Assembly: GCA_026418315.1 (NCBI GenBank)
Contig: JAOABO010000022.1
Coordinates: 1 to 18,198 of the forward strand
DNA from: Bacteroidia bacterium
Lineage (GTDB): Bacteria > Bacteroidota > Bacteroidia > B-17B0 > Aurantibacillaceae
Reading direction: 5' to 3'
Length of the DNA stretch: 18,198 bases
Shown here: positions 1 through 7,983 of the stretch, one piece after another
Position numbering within the stretch: the first letter of the stretch is position 1
Layout of the letters: every line of letters starts with the position of its first letter
Program-made: the position numbers and the translations under genes
Notes under the pieces: generated by a model
The model's database searches: none
Told to the model about the DNA's origin: nothing
Seen by the model: only the letters and a program-made list of their open reading frames with translations

Positions 1-37
1 GCCGAAAGGCGTGGGGGTTCGAGTCCCTCCTTGCGCA
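1..37 (+). tRNA. tRNA-Leu, 3' part (5' part outside window)
   Basis: Only the 3' part is inside the window. Positions 1-10 form a GCC-GAAA-GGC hairpin, the end of a long variable arm, so this is a class II tRNA. The T arm pairs 13-17 with 25-29 around the loop TTCGAGT (18-24). The 3' acceptor strand is 30-36 (CTTGCGC), with discriminator A at 37. The following bases are CAA, so the CCA end is not encoded. A long variable arm with discriminator A fits tRNA-Leu; tRNA-Ser normally has G there, and tRNA-Tyr is less likely. The anticodon is not visible, so the isoacceptor cannot be named. Confidence 0.85.
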
Positions 38-48
38 CAATTGTTCTT

Positions 49-1179
49 TTATTCTTCGCTTTGTAAGTTTTTTGATTTCATCAGTAAAGCATGAGCATTG
101 TTGATTACAATTTGTTTGTTCAGTAGTTCTTTATAGTTTTCAATTCCCACGTCACTTTCGGTTTGATTGGATATTTTTATCTCTCTCATTTCAAATTCTT
201 TTTCATTTTTTCGGATAAATACAAAATGTTTGTTGTTGTAAAACACTACTGCCTTGGATGGAATAGTATAAGTATTGTAATTTTCAATAATGACATCTGC
301 TTGCATATAAGTATTGGGTATGAGTGTTTCGTCATATTTATCAAAATGACAGTGCACATCAATGGTACCGTCTGTATTCACTACTTTATTGATTAAAATT
401 ATTTCGCATGGATATTTTTTATTGGGATTGTAATTGGTATAAGCCCACACTTTTTGTCCGATTTTCAGATGTTCTAAATCTTTTTCAAACACTTTAATAT
501 TTAAATGAATATCTTCAGGGTTTACCAGATCAAATAAAATTTCTGATGGCTGAATATATTTTCCTGTAGAAAAATAGATGTTGGTTACATATCCTGTAAA
601 GGGGGCGGAAATACGAATAGTTCGGCTGATATTGTCTGCCGTTAAATCTTTTGGATAGATATTAATCAGGTTTAATTTTTCTTCCAGGGCCTTGAGTTTT
701 ACTTTGGTATTTTCGTATTCGGTGCTTACCTGTTCATAAATTTTTTCACTCACGGCTTTTTGTTCCCACAAATCTTTTTGTCGGGTGTAATTTTTTTCTA
801 ACAATGCTAATTGATTTTTGGTACTTAAATAGTCTTCCTGCAACTGTATGTATTGAGGGTCTTCCAACACCGCTATTGTTTCGTTTTTTTTAATTTTCAT
901 ACCTGGTAATAGATGGGTATATTTCAAATATCCGCCCAAAGGCACACTTAGTGAATAAATGTTTTGTGGCGGAACATCAATTTTACCTTTGAAGTGTAAA
1001 ATGCTTGAAATATTTTTTTTATGAAGAGTATCGGTAATGATTTGCAAATTCTGAATTTCGTTTTTAGATAATACAATTACATTAGAATCTGAAACATCTT
1101 TTTCTTCAGATGAATTATTATTTTTACATGCTATGAAGATTGAAAATACAATCAAGAAAAAAAATGGTTTTGTTTTCAT
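49..1179 (-). CDS. czcB: Efflux RND periplasmic adaptor lipoprotein (CzcB/HlyD family)
   Basis: This is the membrane-fusion subunit that links the inner-membrane pump to the outer-membrane channel in a tripartite metal exporter. The 376-residue protein begins with a lipoprotein signal peptide whose lipobox ends FIAC (Cys18), so it is probably anchored by lipid in the periplasm. A biotinyl/lipoyl-like half around residues 80-108 (PGMKIKKNETIAVLEDP) leads into a coiled-coil hairpin at about 110-170. The second lipoyl half follows at about 187-220 (APFTGYVTNIYFSTGKYI), then beta-barrel and membrane-proximal domains. This is the usual domain order and length. It is the last gene of the operon, 11 bases after the pump stop codon. 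It lacks the His-rich N-terminal extension of some CzcB proteins. Family assignment is firm; the metal is inferred from the pump. Confidence 0.9.
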   Translation of the reverse strand: MKTKPFFFLIVFSIFIACKNNNSSEEKDVSDSNVIVLSKNEIQNLQIITDTLHKKNISSILHFKGKIDVPPQNIYSLSVPLGGYLKYTHLLPGMKIKKNETIAVLEDPQYIQLQEDYLSTKNQLALLEKNYTRQKDLWEQKAVSEKIYEQVSTEYENTKVKLKALEEKLNLINIYPKDLTADNISRTIRISAPFTGYVTNIYFSTGKYIQPSEILFDLVNPEDIHLNIKVFEKDLEHLKIGQKVWAYTNYNPNKKYPCEIILINKVVNTDGTIDVHCHFDKYDETLIPNTYMQADVIIENYNTYTIPSKAVVFYNNKHFVFIRKNEKEFEMREIKISNQTESDVGIENYKELLNKQIVINNAHALLMKSKNLQSEE

Positions 1180-1190
1180 AAGTTTTATGT

Positions 1191-4100
1191 TTAATTATTT
1201 ATGAAATTTTGTAGTTCAAATATGATTTGATTTTGTTGTTGTATGTAGTTTAAGTAGTTAAGTTGTGACTGAATACTTTGCAGTGTGTAGTTGGTCCATT
1301 CCCAAAAGTTAATGTTTCCTTTTTGATAATTCAGGTGAGCTAAATATTTGGTTTTATTTAAATTGACCAATATGTTTTGTTCATAACTATCTATAATTTT
1401 TTGATTTGAAAAATATTCTTGAATTAATTTTTGAAATTCATTGTATTTGAGTTGTTTTTCCCATTCGTATTGAATATGACTAAACTTAATAAGGTGCTTT
1501 TCTGCTTTTATTTTATGAGATTGTGATGTAAAAAAAATGGGAACTTCCACACCTAAATGCACAAATTGAAATCGTCTTGATGACGGATAATACTGATTAT
1601 CAGACCCCCAGCCCGTAAGCGATAAATTGGAATACCCCACATTGAAATCAGGAAGTAATTTTGATTTTTCCAATTCCATTTTGTGAGTTTGCTTTACAAT
1701 GTTTTTTTCTGATATCCGAACAGCCGGATGATTTTGGATACTCATTGTATCGTTTAGATTAATATGAGCAAGTATTGAAGTATATTCTATATCCTGAATA
1801 AAATGGATGCCTGTAATCAGTTGGAGTAAAAGAATCAATCTCTTTTTATTTTTGTTTACTTCCAGTAAATTCATTTGATTTTCATATAAAAGGTTGCTCA
1901 TACTATTCTTTTCCAATTCACTGATGGCCCCTGACTTATATTGTAGTTCTATTAATTTCAGGTTTTCTTTGTAAATACTATCAGCATGTTGGAGTATTTT
2001 TATTTTTTCATTCAAAATGACAATGTCGTAAAATAATTTGCCTACTGTAGCTTTAATATTCTTTTTTAATAACTCTTTTTGTAATTCAGAAATATCCCAT
2101 TCTGCAATAAGTAATTTTTTCTGATGAATATAATTGGTTGGAAAACTAATGGATTGTTGCATTTGAATGCTGTTGTCTAAAAATGCACTGTTGTACTGCC
2201 CGTATTGAAATTGAATATTGGTTTTACTAATGTTCCAGCCCGTTTTAATGTGTTCTTTCTGATATTGAGAAAGAATGTTTTGCATTTGTATTTGCTTATT
2301 GTTTTGAATGGCGGAGTCAACACACATTTTATAGTTTACTTGAATTTGACACAGGGTATTATCAGGAAGAAGTAAAGCAAACAATGGGATGAAGCCCGTT
2401 ATTATCTTATTAGAAAAAATTTTCTTTTTAGACAGAATAAAATGATAATACAAAATAGGTAAAATGAATAAGGTGAGTAGGGTAGAGGTCAGCAAACCGC
2501 CAATAACCACTGTAGCCAAAGGCCTTTGCACATTGGCCCCTATGTCGGTATTGATAAACATTGGAAAAAAACCTAAAGATGCTACGGTGGCGGTCATAAG
2601 TACAGGTCGTAAACGAGCACGAATCCCATGCAAAACAATTTTCAAAAAATGAGTATTCTTTTGTTTTACTCTTTCAAATTCTGAAACCAGGATGATGCCA
2701 TTTAATACTGCAATTCCAAATAAGGCAATAAATCCCACGCCTGCACTAATGCTAAAAGGCATTTGTCTGAAATAAAGAAAAAATATACCGCCTATTACAG
2801 ACATAGGTATAGTGGAATAAACTAAAACAGATAATTGAAAAGAAGAAAAACTAAAATAAAGAATCAAAAAAATGAGAGATAGAGCAGCAGGAACGGTTAT
2901 CATTAATCTTTGTTTTGCAGATTCTAAATTTTCAAAGCTGCCACCAAATTTTATCAAATAACCAGGAGGTATTTGTATGGATTCAAGTTTGGTTTTCAAT
3001 TCATTGATTACACTTTCCACATCTCTTCCGCGAACATTAAATCCAACCACAATTCTTCTTTTGGCATCTTCTCTTTGTATTTGATTGATGTCGGTTACAA
3101 TATCTATCTCTGCAATTTGATTAAGAGGAACTATGTTTCCATTTTTATCTGCAATGGGTAAATTTTGTATGCTTTCAATGTTTCTATGTGTACTGTCAAT
3201 TCTAATGGTAATATCAAATTTTCTTTCATTTTCATATACTTGTCCTGCAAGATTGCCCGCCACAACCGATTTAATATATAGGTTGGCACTATTTACATCT
3301 ATATTGAATTGTGCTAATTTTTCACGATTCCATTGTATTCTGATTTGTGGCTGACCAAAAATGGGTTCTTCGTAAATGCCCTCTGTGCCTTTAATTTGCT
3401 TGACAGTTTCGGCTATCAGATGGGCGTACTTGGAGAGCGTATCAATATTTTCGCCAAAAATTTTACAAACCACATCTTGCTTGGCGCCAGCAATAAGTTC
3501 ATTAAATCGCATTTGTACAGGATATTGAAAACTGGTAGATAAACCAACAATACTTTGCAGTTTTTCTTGCATCTTTAGAGCGAGTTCATCAAAACTCTTT
3601 GCCTTTTTCCATTTTTGTACAGGACTGAGTATTACCATCATGTCTGCACTTTCTATGGGCATAGGGTCGGTAGGAATTTCTCCACTTCCTATTTTACTCA
3701 CAATTTTTTCTACTTCATTTGGAAATTCTTTTGCTAATAATGCCGATGCTTGTTTGCAATATTCAATGGTAGTGGATAATCCTGAACCTGTTATTAATCT
3801 TGTTTCTACTGCAAAATCTCCTTCTTCTAATGTAGGCATAAATTCACCTCCTGATTGGATTAATAAATAAATAGAAGTTCCAAAAATTACGAGGATACTA
3901 ATCACCAGCCATTTTCCATTTCTAAAAAATAATTTGAATAAACGCAGATACTTCTGTTCTATTTTATTCATCATCTTATCACTTATGTGGGAGTGAGATG
4001 TATTGCCATGCCGAATAATCCAAGAACACATAACGGGTATATATGTAATAGATAGTAAAAACGCACCGGCTAATGCAAAAATGACGGTTTGAGACATGGG

Positions 4101-5540
4101 ACGAAACATTTTACCTTCTATACCTGAAAAGTACAGTACCGGCAAGTAAACAATGAGAATAATAATTTGTCCAAAAACAGCAGCATTCATCATCCTTGAA
4201 GATGTTGTAAAAACCAGCTTGTCCGAAATACTTGCAGATAATTTTTTAATTTGAGATGATTTTGAAAAGTGATATAAAACAGATTCTACAATAATAACAG
4301 CACCATCTACAATTAATCCAAAATCCAATGCACCCATACTCATTAAGTTTCCCGAAACATGAAATAAATTCATCATAATTACTGCAAATAACATAGAAAG
4401 GGGAATGATAGATGCGACCAATAAACCAAATGGAATATTTCCAAGAAAAAATATTAATACTATAATTACAATAACAGCACCCTCTATTAAATTTTTGAAT
4501 ACTGTATGGGTAGTAGAGTTGACCATTTTGGTTCTGTCTAAAAAGGGTTCTATCACTACGCCTTCAGGCAGTATTTTTTGTATTTCAGATATTTTATTTT
4601 TTACTCTTTCAATTACTTCATTACTATTTTCTCCTTTTAACATCATAACAATACCGCCGGCTGCTTCATATTGTTCGTCAGCACCTTTAGAGGTATATAC
4701 CAATGCTCCATATCTGGGTGCACTGGCAATTTTTATTTTAGCAATGTCTTTTATTTGAATGGGAATTTTTGCTGTTGTATTTCTGATAACGATATTTTCA
4801 ATATCTTGTATAGAAGTTATAATGCCCTCTGTTCGGATAAAATAAGCTGTTGAGTGTTTTTCTATATAAGCACTGCCGGTATTTTGATTGTTTTTTTCAA
4901 GTGCTTCCAATACATCAAACAAAGTGATTTGATAGGCATTTAATAAGTAAGGATTAATAGTAATTTCATATTGTTTTAGTTTTCCTCCAAAACTGCTGAC
5001 ATCGGCTACACCTTTTGTGCCAAGTAATTGCCTTCTGATTATCCAATCCTGAATTTCTCTTAAATCGGTTAGAGAATATTTTTTTTCATATCCTTTGGCA
5101 GGACGAACAATGTATTGATAAATTTCTCCAAGTCCGGTAGTAATGGGTGCCAGTTCGGGCTTACCAATTTCTGACGGAATATCATTTTGAATTTTTTGCA
5201 ATCTTTCGGCTACTTGTTGTCTTGCCCAGTAAATATCAATATGATCTTCAAAAACGATAGTAATAAGAGATAATCCAAATCTTGAAAAACTTCGTATTTC
5301 TTTTATTCCGCTTATGTTGCTGCACACCTGTTCTATCGGAAAAGTTATTTTTCTTTCAATATCCTGTGCTGCGTATGAAGGTGCCGTGGTAATAATTTGT
5401 ACCTGATTATTGGTAATATCCGGAACGGCATCTATGGGTAACTTTTGAAATTCCAATATGCCTGTTATTATTAAAGCAAGAACTAATAACAATATAATAA
5501 ATTTGTTTTTTAATGATAACAGAATGATATGATTGATCAT
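1191..5540 (-). CDS. czcA: Heavy-metal efflux RND pump (CzcA family) fused to a TolC-like outer-membrane factor
   Basis: This is a proton-driven exporter of metal cations, 1449 residues long, while an unfused CzcA/CusA has about 1040. Residues 1-1037 are a full RND pump. TM1 starts near residue 13. The TM4 signature at 405-419 carries D406, D412 and E419, matching the proton-relay residues D402, D408 and E415 of CzcA. The second half repeats the fold, with TM segments near 880-1030. Residues 1065-1449 resemble an outer-membrane efflux protein (TolC/CzcC): two helical hairpins, with strand-like parts near 1106-1135 and 1297-1337. The junction at 1038-1064 has basic residues followed by a hydrophobic stretch, like an internal signal peptide. 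The CusA copper-binding methionines appear replaced by E579, S631 and E681, which argues for a divalent cation such as Zn, Co, Ni or Cd rather than Cu/Ag. Such fusions are known in Bacteroidetes. The reading frame is uninterrupted. Confidence 0.93.
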   Translation of the reverse strand: MINHIILLSLKNKFIILLLVLALIITGILEFQKLPIDAVPDITNNQVQIITTAPSYAAQDIERKITFPIEQVCSNISGIKEIRSFSRFGLSLITIVFEDHIDIYWARQQVAERLQKIQNDIPSEIGKPELAPITTGLGEIYQYIVRPAKGYEKKYSLTDLREIQDWIIRRQLLGTKGVADVSSFGGKLKQYEITINPYLLNAYQITLFDVLEALEKNNQNTGSAYIEKHSTAYFIRTEGIITSIQDIENIVIRNTTAKIPIQIKDIAKIKIASAPRYGALVYTSKGADEQYEAAGGIVMMLKGENSNEVIERVKNKISEIQKILPEGVVIEPFLDRTKMVNSTTHTVFKNLIEGAVIVIIVLIFFLGNIPFGLLVASIIPLSMLFAVIMMNLFHVSGNLMSMGALDFGLIVDGAVIIVESVLYHFSKSSQIKKLSASISDKLVFTTSSRMMNAAVFGQIIILIVYLPVLYFSGIEGKMFRPMSQTVIFALAGAFLLSITYIPVMCSWIIRHGNTSHSHISDKMMNKIEQKYLRLFKLFFRNGKWLVISILVIFGTSIYLLIQSGGEFMPTLEEGDFAVETRLITGSGLSTTIEYCKQASALLAKEFPNEVEKIVSKIGSGEIPTDPMPIESADMMVILSPVQKWKKAKSFDELALKMQEKLQSIVGLSTSFQYPVQMRFNELIAGAKQDVVCKIFGENIDTLSKYAHLIAETVKQIKGTEGIYEEPIFGQPQIRIQWNREKLAQFNIDVNSANLYIKSVVAGNLAGQVYENERKFDITIRIDSTHRNIESIQNLPIADKNGNIVPLNQIAEIDIVTDINQIQREDAKRRIVVGFNVRGRDVESVINELKTKLESIQIPPGYLIKFGGSFENLESAKQRLMITVPAALSLIFLILYFSFSSFQLSVLVYSTIPMSVIGGIFFLYFRQMPFSISAGVGFIALFGIAVLNGIILVSEFERVKQKNTHFLKIVLHGIRARLRPVLMTATVASLGFFPMFINTDIGANVQRPLATVVIGGLLTSTLLTLFILPILYYHFILSKKKIFSNKIITGFIPLFALLLPDNTLCQIQVNYKMCVDSAIQNNKQIQMQNILSQYQKEHIKTGWNISKTNIQFQYGQYNSAFLDNSIQMQQSISFPTNYIHQKKLLIAEWDISELQKELLKKNIKATVGKLFYDIVILNEKIKILQHADSIYKENLKLIELQYKSGAISELEKNSMSNLLYENQMNLLEVNKNKKRLILLLQLITGIHFIQDIEYTSILAHINLNDTMSIQNHPAVRISEKNIVKQTHKMELEKSKLLPDFNVGYSNLSLTGWGSDNQYYPSSRRFQFVHLGVEVPIFFTSQSHKIKAEKHLIKFSHIQYEWEKQLKYNEFQKLIQEYFSNQKIIDSYEQNILVNLNKTKYLAHLNYQKGNINFWEWTNYTLQSIQSQLNYLNYIQQQNQIIFELQNFINN

Positions 5541-5563
5541 AGAAAATGATATTTAATGTGAAG

Positions 5564-5587
5564 TGTTGAAAGTATAAAATTTCAACA
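5564..5587. repeat. 8-bp inverted repeat between the His-rich gene and czcA
   Basis: TGTTGAAA (5564-5571) and TTTCAACA (5580-5587) form a perfect 8-bp inverted repeat with an 8-base spacer, about 24 bases upstream of the czcA start. It could be a small mRNA hairpin between two operon genes or a binding site. There is no T-run, so it does not look like a terminator. AT-rich DNA produces such repeats by chance. Confidence 0.3.
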
Positions 5588-5629
5588 ATGTGAAAATGAA
5601 TAGATGAAAATATTTTAAAATAACTTCAA

Positions 5630-5992
5630 CTATACTTTAGGCGGATGCCAAACAGAAAAACAAGATGGACTTTTTATGTGAGGAACATTTGTTATGGCAA
5701 ACTCTTGTTCAAAGAAGTAACTACTTTCAATTTTGATGGTTTGAGTTTTATGATGATAAAAATGTATATGAGAACAATTATGATGATCTTTAAATGGCAG
5801 ATTATGATGTTCGTCTGACTGTGTATGTTCGTTTACATAATGCAAAACTAAAAAATCTATAAAGTCAAGTTGATGGTTTTGCTGATGTTCATAAAAATGA
5901 AAGACAAGAGATGGAAGTTTAATAATTTGCTCGCCATCAAATACCAGATCTATAATAAAAACTGGAATAAGTATAATGAGTAACTTTCTCAT
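5630..5992 (-). CDS. Small His-rich exported protein heading the metal efflux operon
   Basis: I do not recognise a named family. From the chosen start the protein has 120 residues. The N-terminus, MRKLLIILIPVFIIDLVF, looks like a signal peptide or membrane anchor. About 15 histidines follow, clustered at the middle (EHH, DHHNCSHIHFYHH), then a short tail ending SVWHPPKV. The His clusters could bind transition metals in the periplasm, and the position directly before the pump gene supports a role in metal sensing, buffering or delivery; this is inference. The frame is open back to an ATG at 6025, but a -7 promoter element lies at 6001-6008, inside that longer version. The ATG at 5992 also opens the signal-like segment, so it is preferred. 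The gap to czcA is 89 bases, consistent with one operon. Confidence 0.7.
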   Translation of the reverse strand: MRKLLIILIPVFIIDLVFDGEQIIKLPSLVFHFYEHQQNHQLDFIDFLVLHYVNEHTQSDEHHNLPFKDHHNCSHIHFYHHKTQTIKIESSYFFEQEFAITNVPHIKSPSCFSVWHPPKV

Positions 5993-6000
5993 GGCTGGTG

Positions 6001-6008
6001 CAAAGGTA
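6001..6008 (-). promoter_or_regulatory. Bacteroidetes -7 promoter element for the metal efflux operon
   Basis: The minus strand reads TACCTTTG, an exact match to the Bacteroidetes -7 consensus TAnnTTTG, and the preferred ATG at 5992 follows after 8 bases. Transcription would begin only a few bases before the ATG, giving a nearly leaderless mRNA. I see no clear -33 TTG at the expected distance. Confidence 0.55.
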
Positions 6009-6079
6009 CATATTTTATTTGACATATCACATATTACTTTACAATGAACTCCTCTTTAATTTTTTTATGAGAAAAATCA

Positions 6080-6110
6080 TTGACACAGAATAAAAAATAT
6101 CATATTATTG
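6080..6110 (+). promoter_or_regulatory. Bacteroidetes promoter (-33 TTG, -7 TATTATTG) for the eRF1-like/CBS genes
   Basis: TTGACA begins at 6080, and TATTATTG lies at 6103-6110, one mismatch from TAnnTTTG. The 20-base spacer between TTG and TA fits the phylum's promoter architecture. The start would fall near 6116, about ten bases before the ATG at 6127. This is the best two-part promoter seen in the window. Confidence 0.6.
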
Positions 6111-6126
6111 CGAAAAAATTGACAGT

Positions 6127-6546
6127 ATGGAAGGTTTAAAAAGAATAATGGTGTTTGTTACCAGTAAAGATGCTAAGCTATATTACAAAGATAAGGGAGA
6201 GGTTAAGCTTGAAATTATAGAATCTCCCATCACTTTAAGAGATGACAAAATTGAAGGAGAAGGAAAAGATACCTATAAGTTTTCTCCCAAGCATGCATCT
6301 AACAATGAACACAAAAAACACAATCAGTTTCATAACGAAGAATTACAATACTTAAAAACCATTGAATCTAAAATAGCCGATTATGATATTATATATATTA
6401 CAGGGCCGGGAACATGGAAAAACAAGTTAAACAACTATATTTCCGAAAACAAAAAATTTTCTGATAAATCTGTTTTTATAGAGCCATCAGAAAATCATCT
6501 TACTGAAAATCAATTACTGGCAAAAGCCCGCCATGTCCTGTTTTGA
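6127..6546 (+). CDS. Small bacterial eRF1-like (host-attachment/translational-machinery type) protein
   Basis: This is a 139-residue soluble protein with no signal peptide or membrane segment. It resembles a group of short bacterial proteins related to the peptidyl-tRNA release-factor eRF1/Pelota fold, often annotated as host attachment or translational machinery protein. Visible signs are an N-terminal strand VFVTSKDAKLY (9-19), a central His-rich patch near 55-69, the strand-loop DIIYITGPGTWKNKL (87-101), and the C-terminal motif LTENQLLAKAR (125-135). The function of these short forms is not settled; a ribosome-related role is inferred from fold similarity. The ATG at 6127 fits the promoter at 6080-6110; an internal Met at 6148 is the alternative. 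The next gene starts 21 bases downstream, so the two are probably co-transcribed. Confidence 0.65.
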   Translation: MEGLKRIMVFVTSKDAKLYYKDKGEVKLEIIESPITLRDDKIEGEGKDTYKFSPKHASNNEHKKHNQFHNEELQYLKTIESKIADYDIIYITGPGTWKNKLNNYISENKKFSDKSVFIEPSENHLTENQLLAKARHVLF

Positions 6547-6567
6547 ATTCAATCAAACTATTTCATT

Positions 6568-7983
6568 ATGATGGATAAATTTAATAAATCTACACATCCA
6601 TTGAGAAAATATGGTGTGTACAATAATATTCTTGAAACAATAGGAAACACGCCCTTAGTAAAAGTCAATAAGATTACAAAAGATTTACCCGGAGAATATT
6701 ACATAAAACTGGAAACAGTTAATCCGGGTAATTCTATTAAAGACCGCATGGCATTAAAAATGATTGAAGATGCCGAAAAACAAGGATTATTGAAACCAGG
6801 CGGAACAATTATTGAAGGAACAAGTGGAAATACGGGTATGGGACTTGCTATTGCAGCTGTTTTGAAAGGATATAAATGTATATTCACCACTACAGATAAG
6901 CAAAGTAAAGAAAAAATAGATGCTTTAAGAGCATTCGGAGCAGAAGTGATTGTTTGCCCCACAGATGTAGAGCCCGAAGATCCAAAATCTTATTATTCTG
7001 TATCAACTCGTTTAGCCAAAGAAATACCAAACGCGTGGAAGCCCAATCAATACGACAATTTAAGTAATACACAAGCGCATTATGAGCAAACCGGTCCTGA
7101 ATTGTGGGAACAAACGCAAGGAAAAATTACACATCTCATTGTAGGAGTAGGAACAGGTGGCACTATTAGTGGTACAGGAAAATTTTTGAAGGAGCAAAAT
7201 CCTGACATAAAAGTTTTAGGAATTGATACTTACGGCTCAGTGTTCAAAAAATATAAAGAAACCGGAGTATTTGATAAAAATGAAATTTATCCATACATTA
7301 CAGAAGGTATTGGAGAAGATTTTCTTCCTGAAAATGTAAATTTTTCAGTTATTGATCATTTTGAAAAAGTAACTGATAAAGATGCGGCCATTATGACCCG
7401 TAGAATAGCAAGAGAAGAGGGAATATTTGCCGGAAATAGTGCAGGAGCCGCTATGGCTGGAGTTTTACAAATGAAAAATTTTTTTGATGAAAATACATTT
7501 GCGGTGATTATTTTTCACGACCATGGCTCAAGGTATCTGGCTAAAATGTTTAATGATGATTGGATGCGTGAAAGAGGATTTTTATCCTTTTCAAAACCCA
7601 AAGCAATTGATTTGATAAGAAGCCATCAGCATTTAAAACTTATTACTATTGATTCTCACCAAGCTGTAACAGAAGCTGTAAAATTATTTCAGAAATACGA
7701 TATTTCGCAAATACCAGTTGTAGAAAATAACGTATTTGTTGGCTCTGTTTCAGATAATTATATATATCAAAGCATCATCAACAATCCTGAACTGAAAAAT
7801 GCCCGAATAAAAGATGTTATGCAAAAACCTTTTCCTATAGTAGAACTGACTGCCACTATTGATGAAATAGCTCAATTAATTGATAAAGAAAGTAGTGCGG
7901 TTTTAACAAAAGACATGCTGGGAGATTATCATATCATAACAAAATACGATATTATTCAGTCCATTAGTGAAAAAACATTGTAA
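6568..7983 (+). CDS. Cystathionine beta-synthase/cysteine synthase with C-terminal CBS domain pair
   Basis: This is a PLP enzyme of the cysteine-synthase family, 471 residues. The catalytic domain covers about 15-335. K58 in NPGNSIKDR is the expected Schiff-base lysine, GTSGNTG (84-90) is the substrate/PLP loop, GTGGTISGTG (195-204) binds the PLP phosphate, and GNSAG (289-293) completes the site. Two CBS domains follow at about 343-405 and 411-470. In this family they usually bind adenosyl ligands and regulate activity. The likely reaction is condensation of serine with homocysteine to cystathionine (transsulfuration) in the cytoplasm. Related enzymes make cysteine from O-acetylserine, and sequence alone does not settle which. 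The gene follows the eRF1-like gene by 21 bases. The start has two consecutive ATGs, so 6571 is an alternative. Confidence 0.92.
   Translation: MMDKFNKSTHPLRKYGVYNNILETIGNTPLVKVNKITKDLPGEYYIKLETVNPGNSIKDRMALKMIEDAEKQGLLKPGGTIIEGTSGNTGMGLAIAAVLKGYKCIFTTTDKQSKEKIDALRAFGAEVIVCPTDVEPEDPKSYYSVSTRLAKEIPNAWKPNQYDNLSNTQAHYEQTGPELWEQTQGKITHLIVGVGTGGTISGTGKFLKEQNPDIKVLGIDTYGSVFKKYKETGVFDKNEIYPYITEGIGEDFLPENVNFSVIDHFEKVTDKDAAIMTRRIAREEGIFAGNSAGAAMAGVLQMKNFFDENTFAVIIFHDHGSRYLAKMFNDDWMRERGFLSFSKPKAIDLIRSHQHLKLITIDSHQAVTEAVKLFQKYDISQIPVVENNVFVGSVSDNYIYQSIINNPELKNARIKDVMQKPFPIVELTATIDEIAQLIDKESSAVLTKDMLGDYHIITKYDIIQSISEKTL

Noticed and set aside
1191..2430. The pump/TolC fusion as an artefact of a missed stop codon or frameshift
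   Set aside because: The frame runs cleanly through both domains, the junction is well formed, and this fusion is known in Bacteroidetes.
2464..4853. Several plus-strand open frames of 60-117 codons opposite czcA
   Set aside because: They lie wholly inside a strongly supported gene on the other strand, have no domain features or promoters, and are frame shadows.
5993..6025. Longer N-terminus for the His-rich protein, starting at 6025
   Set aside because: It would place 11 residues before an obvious signal-like segment and put the -7 element inside the coding region.
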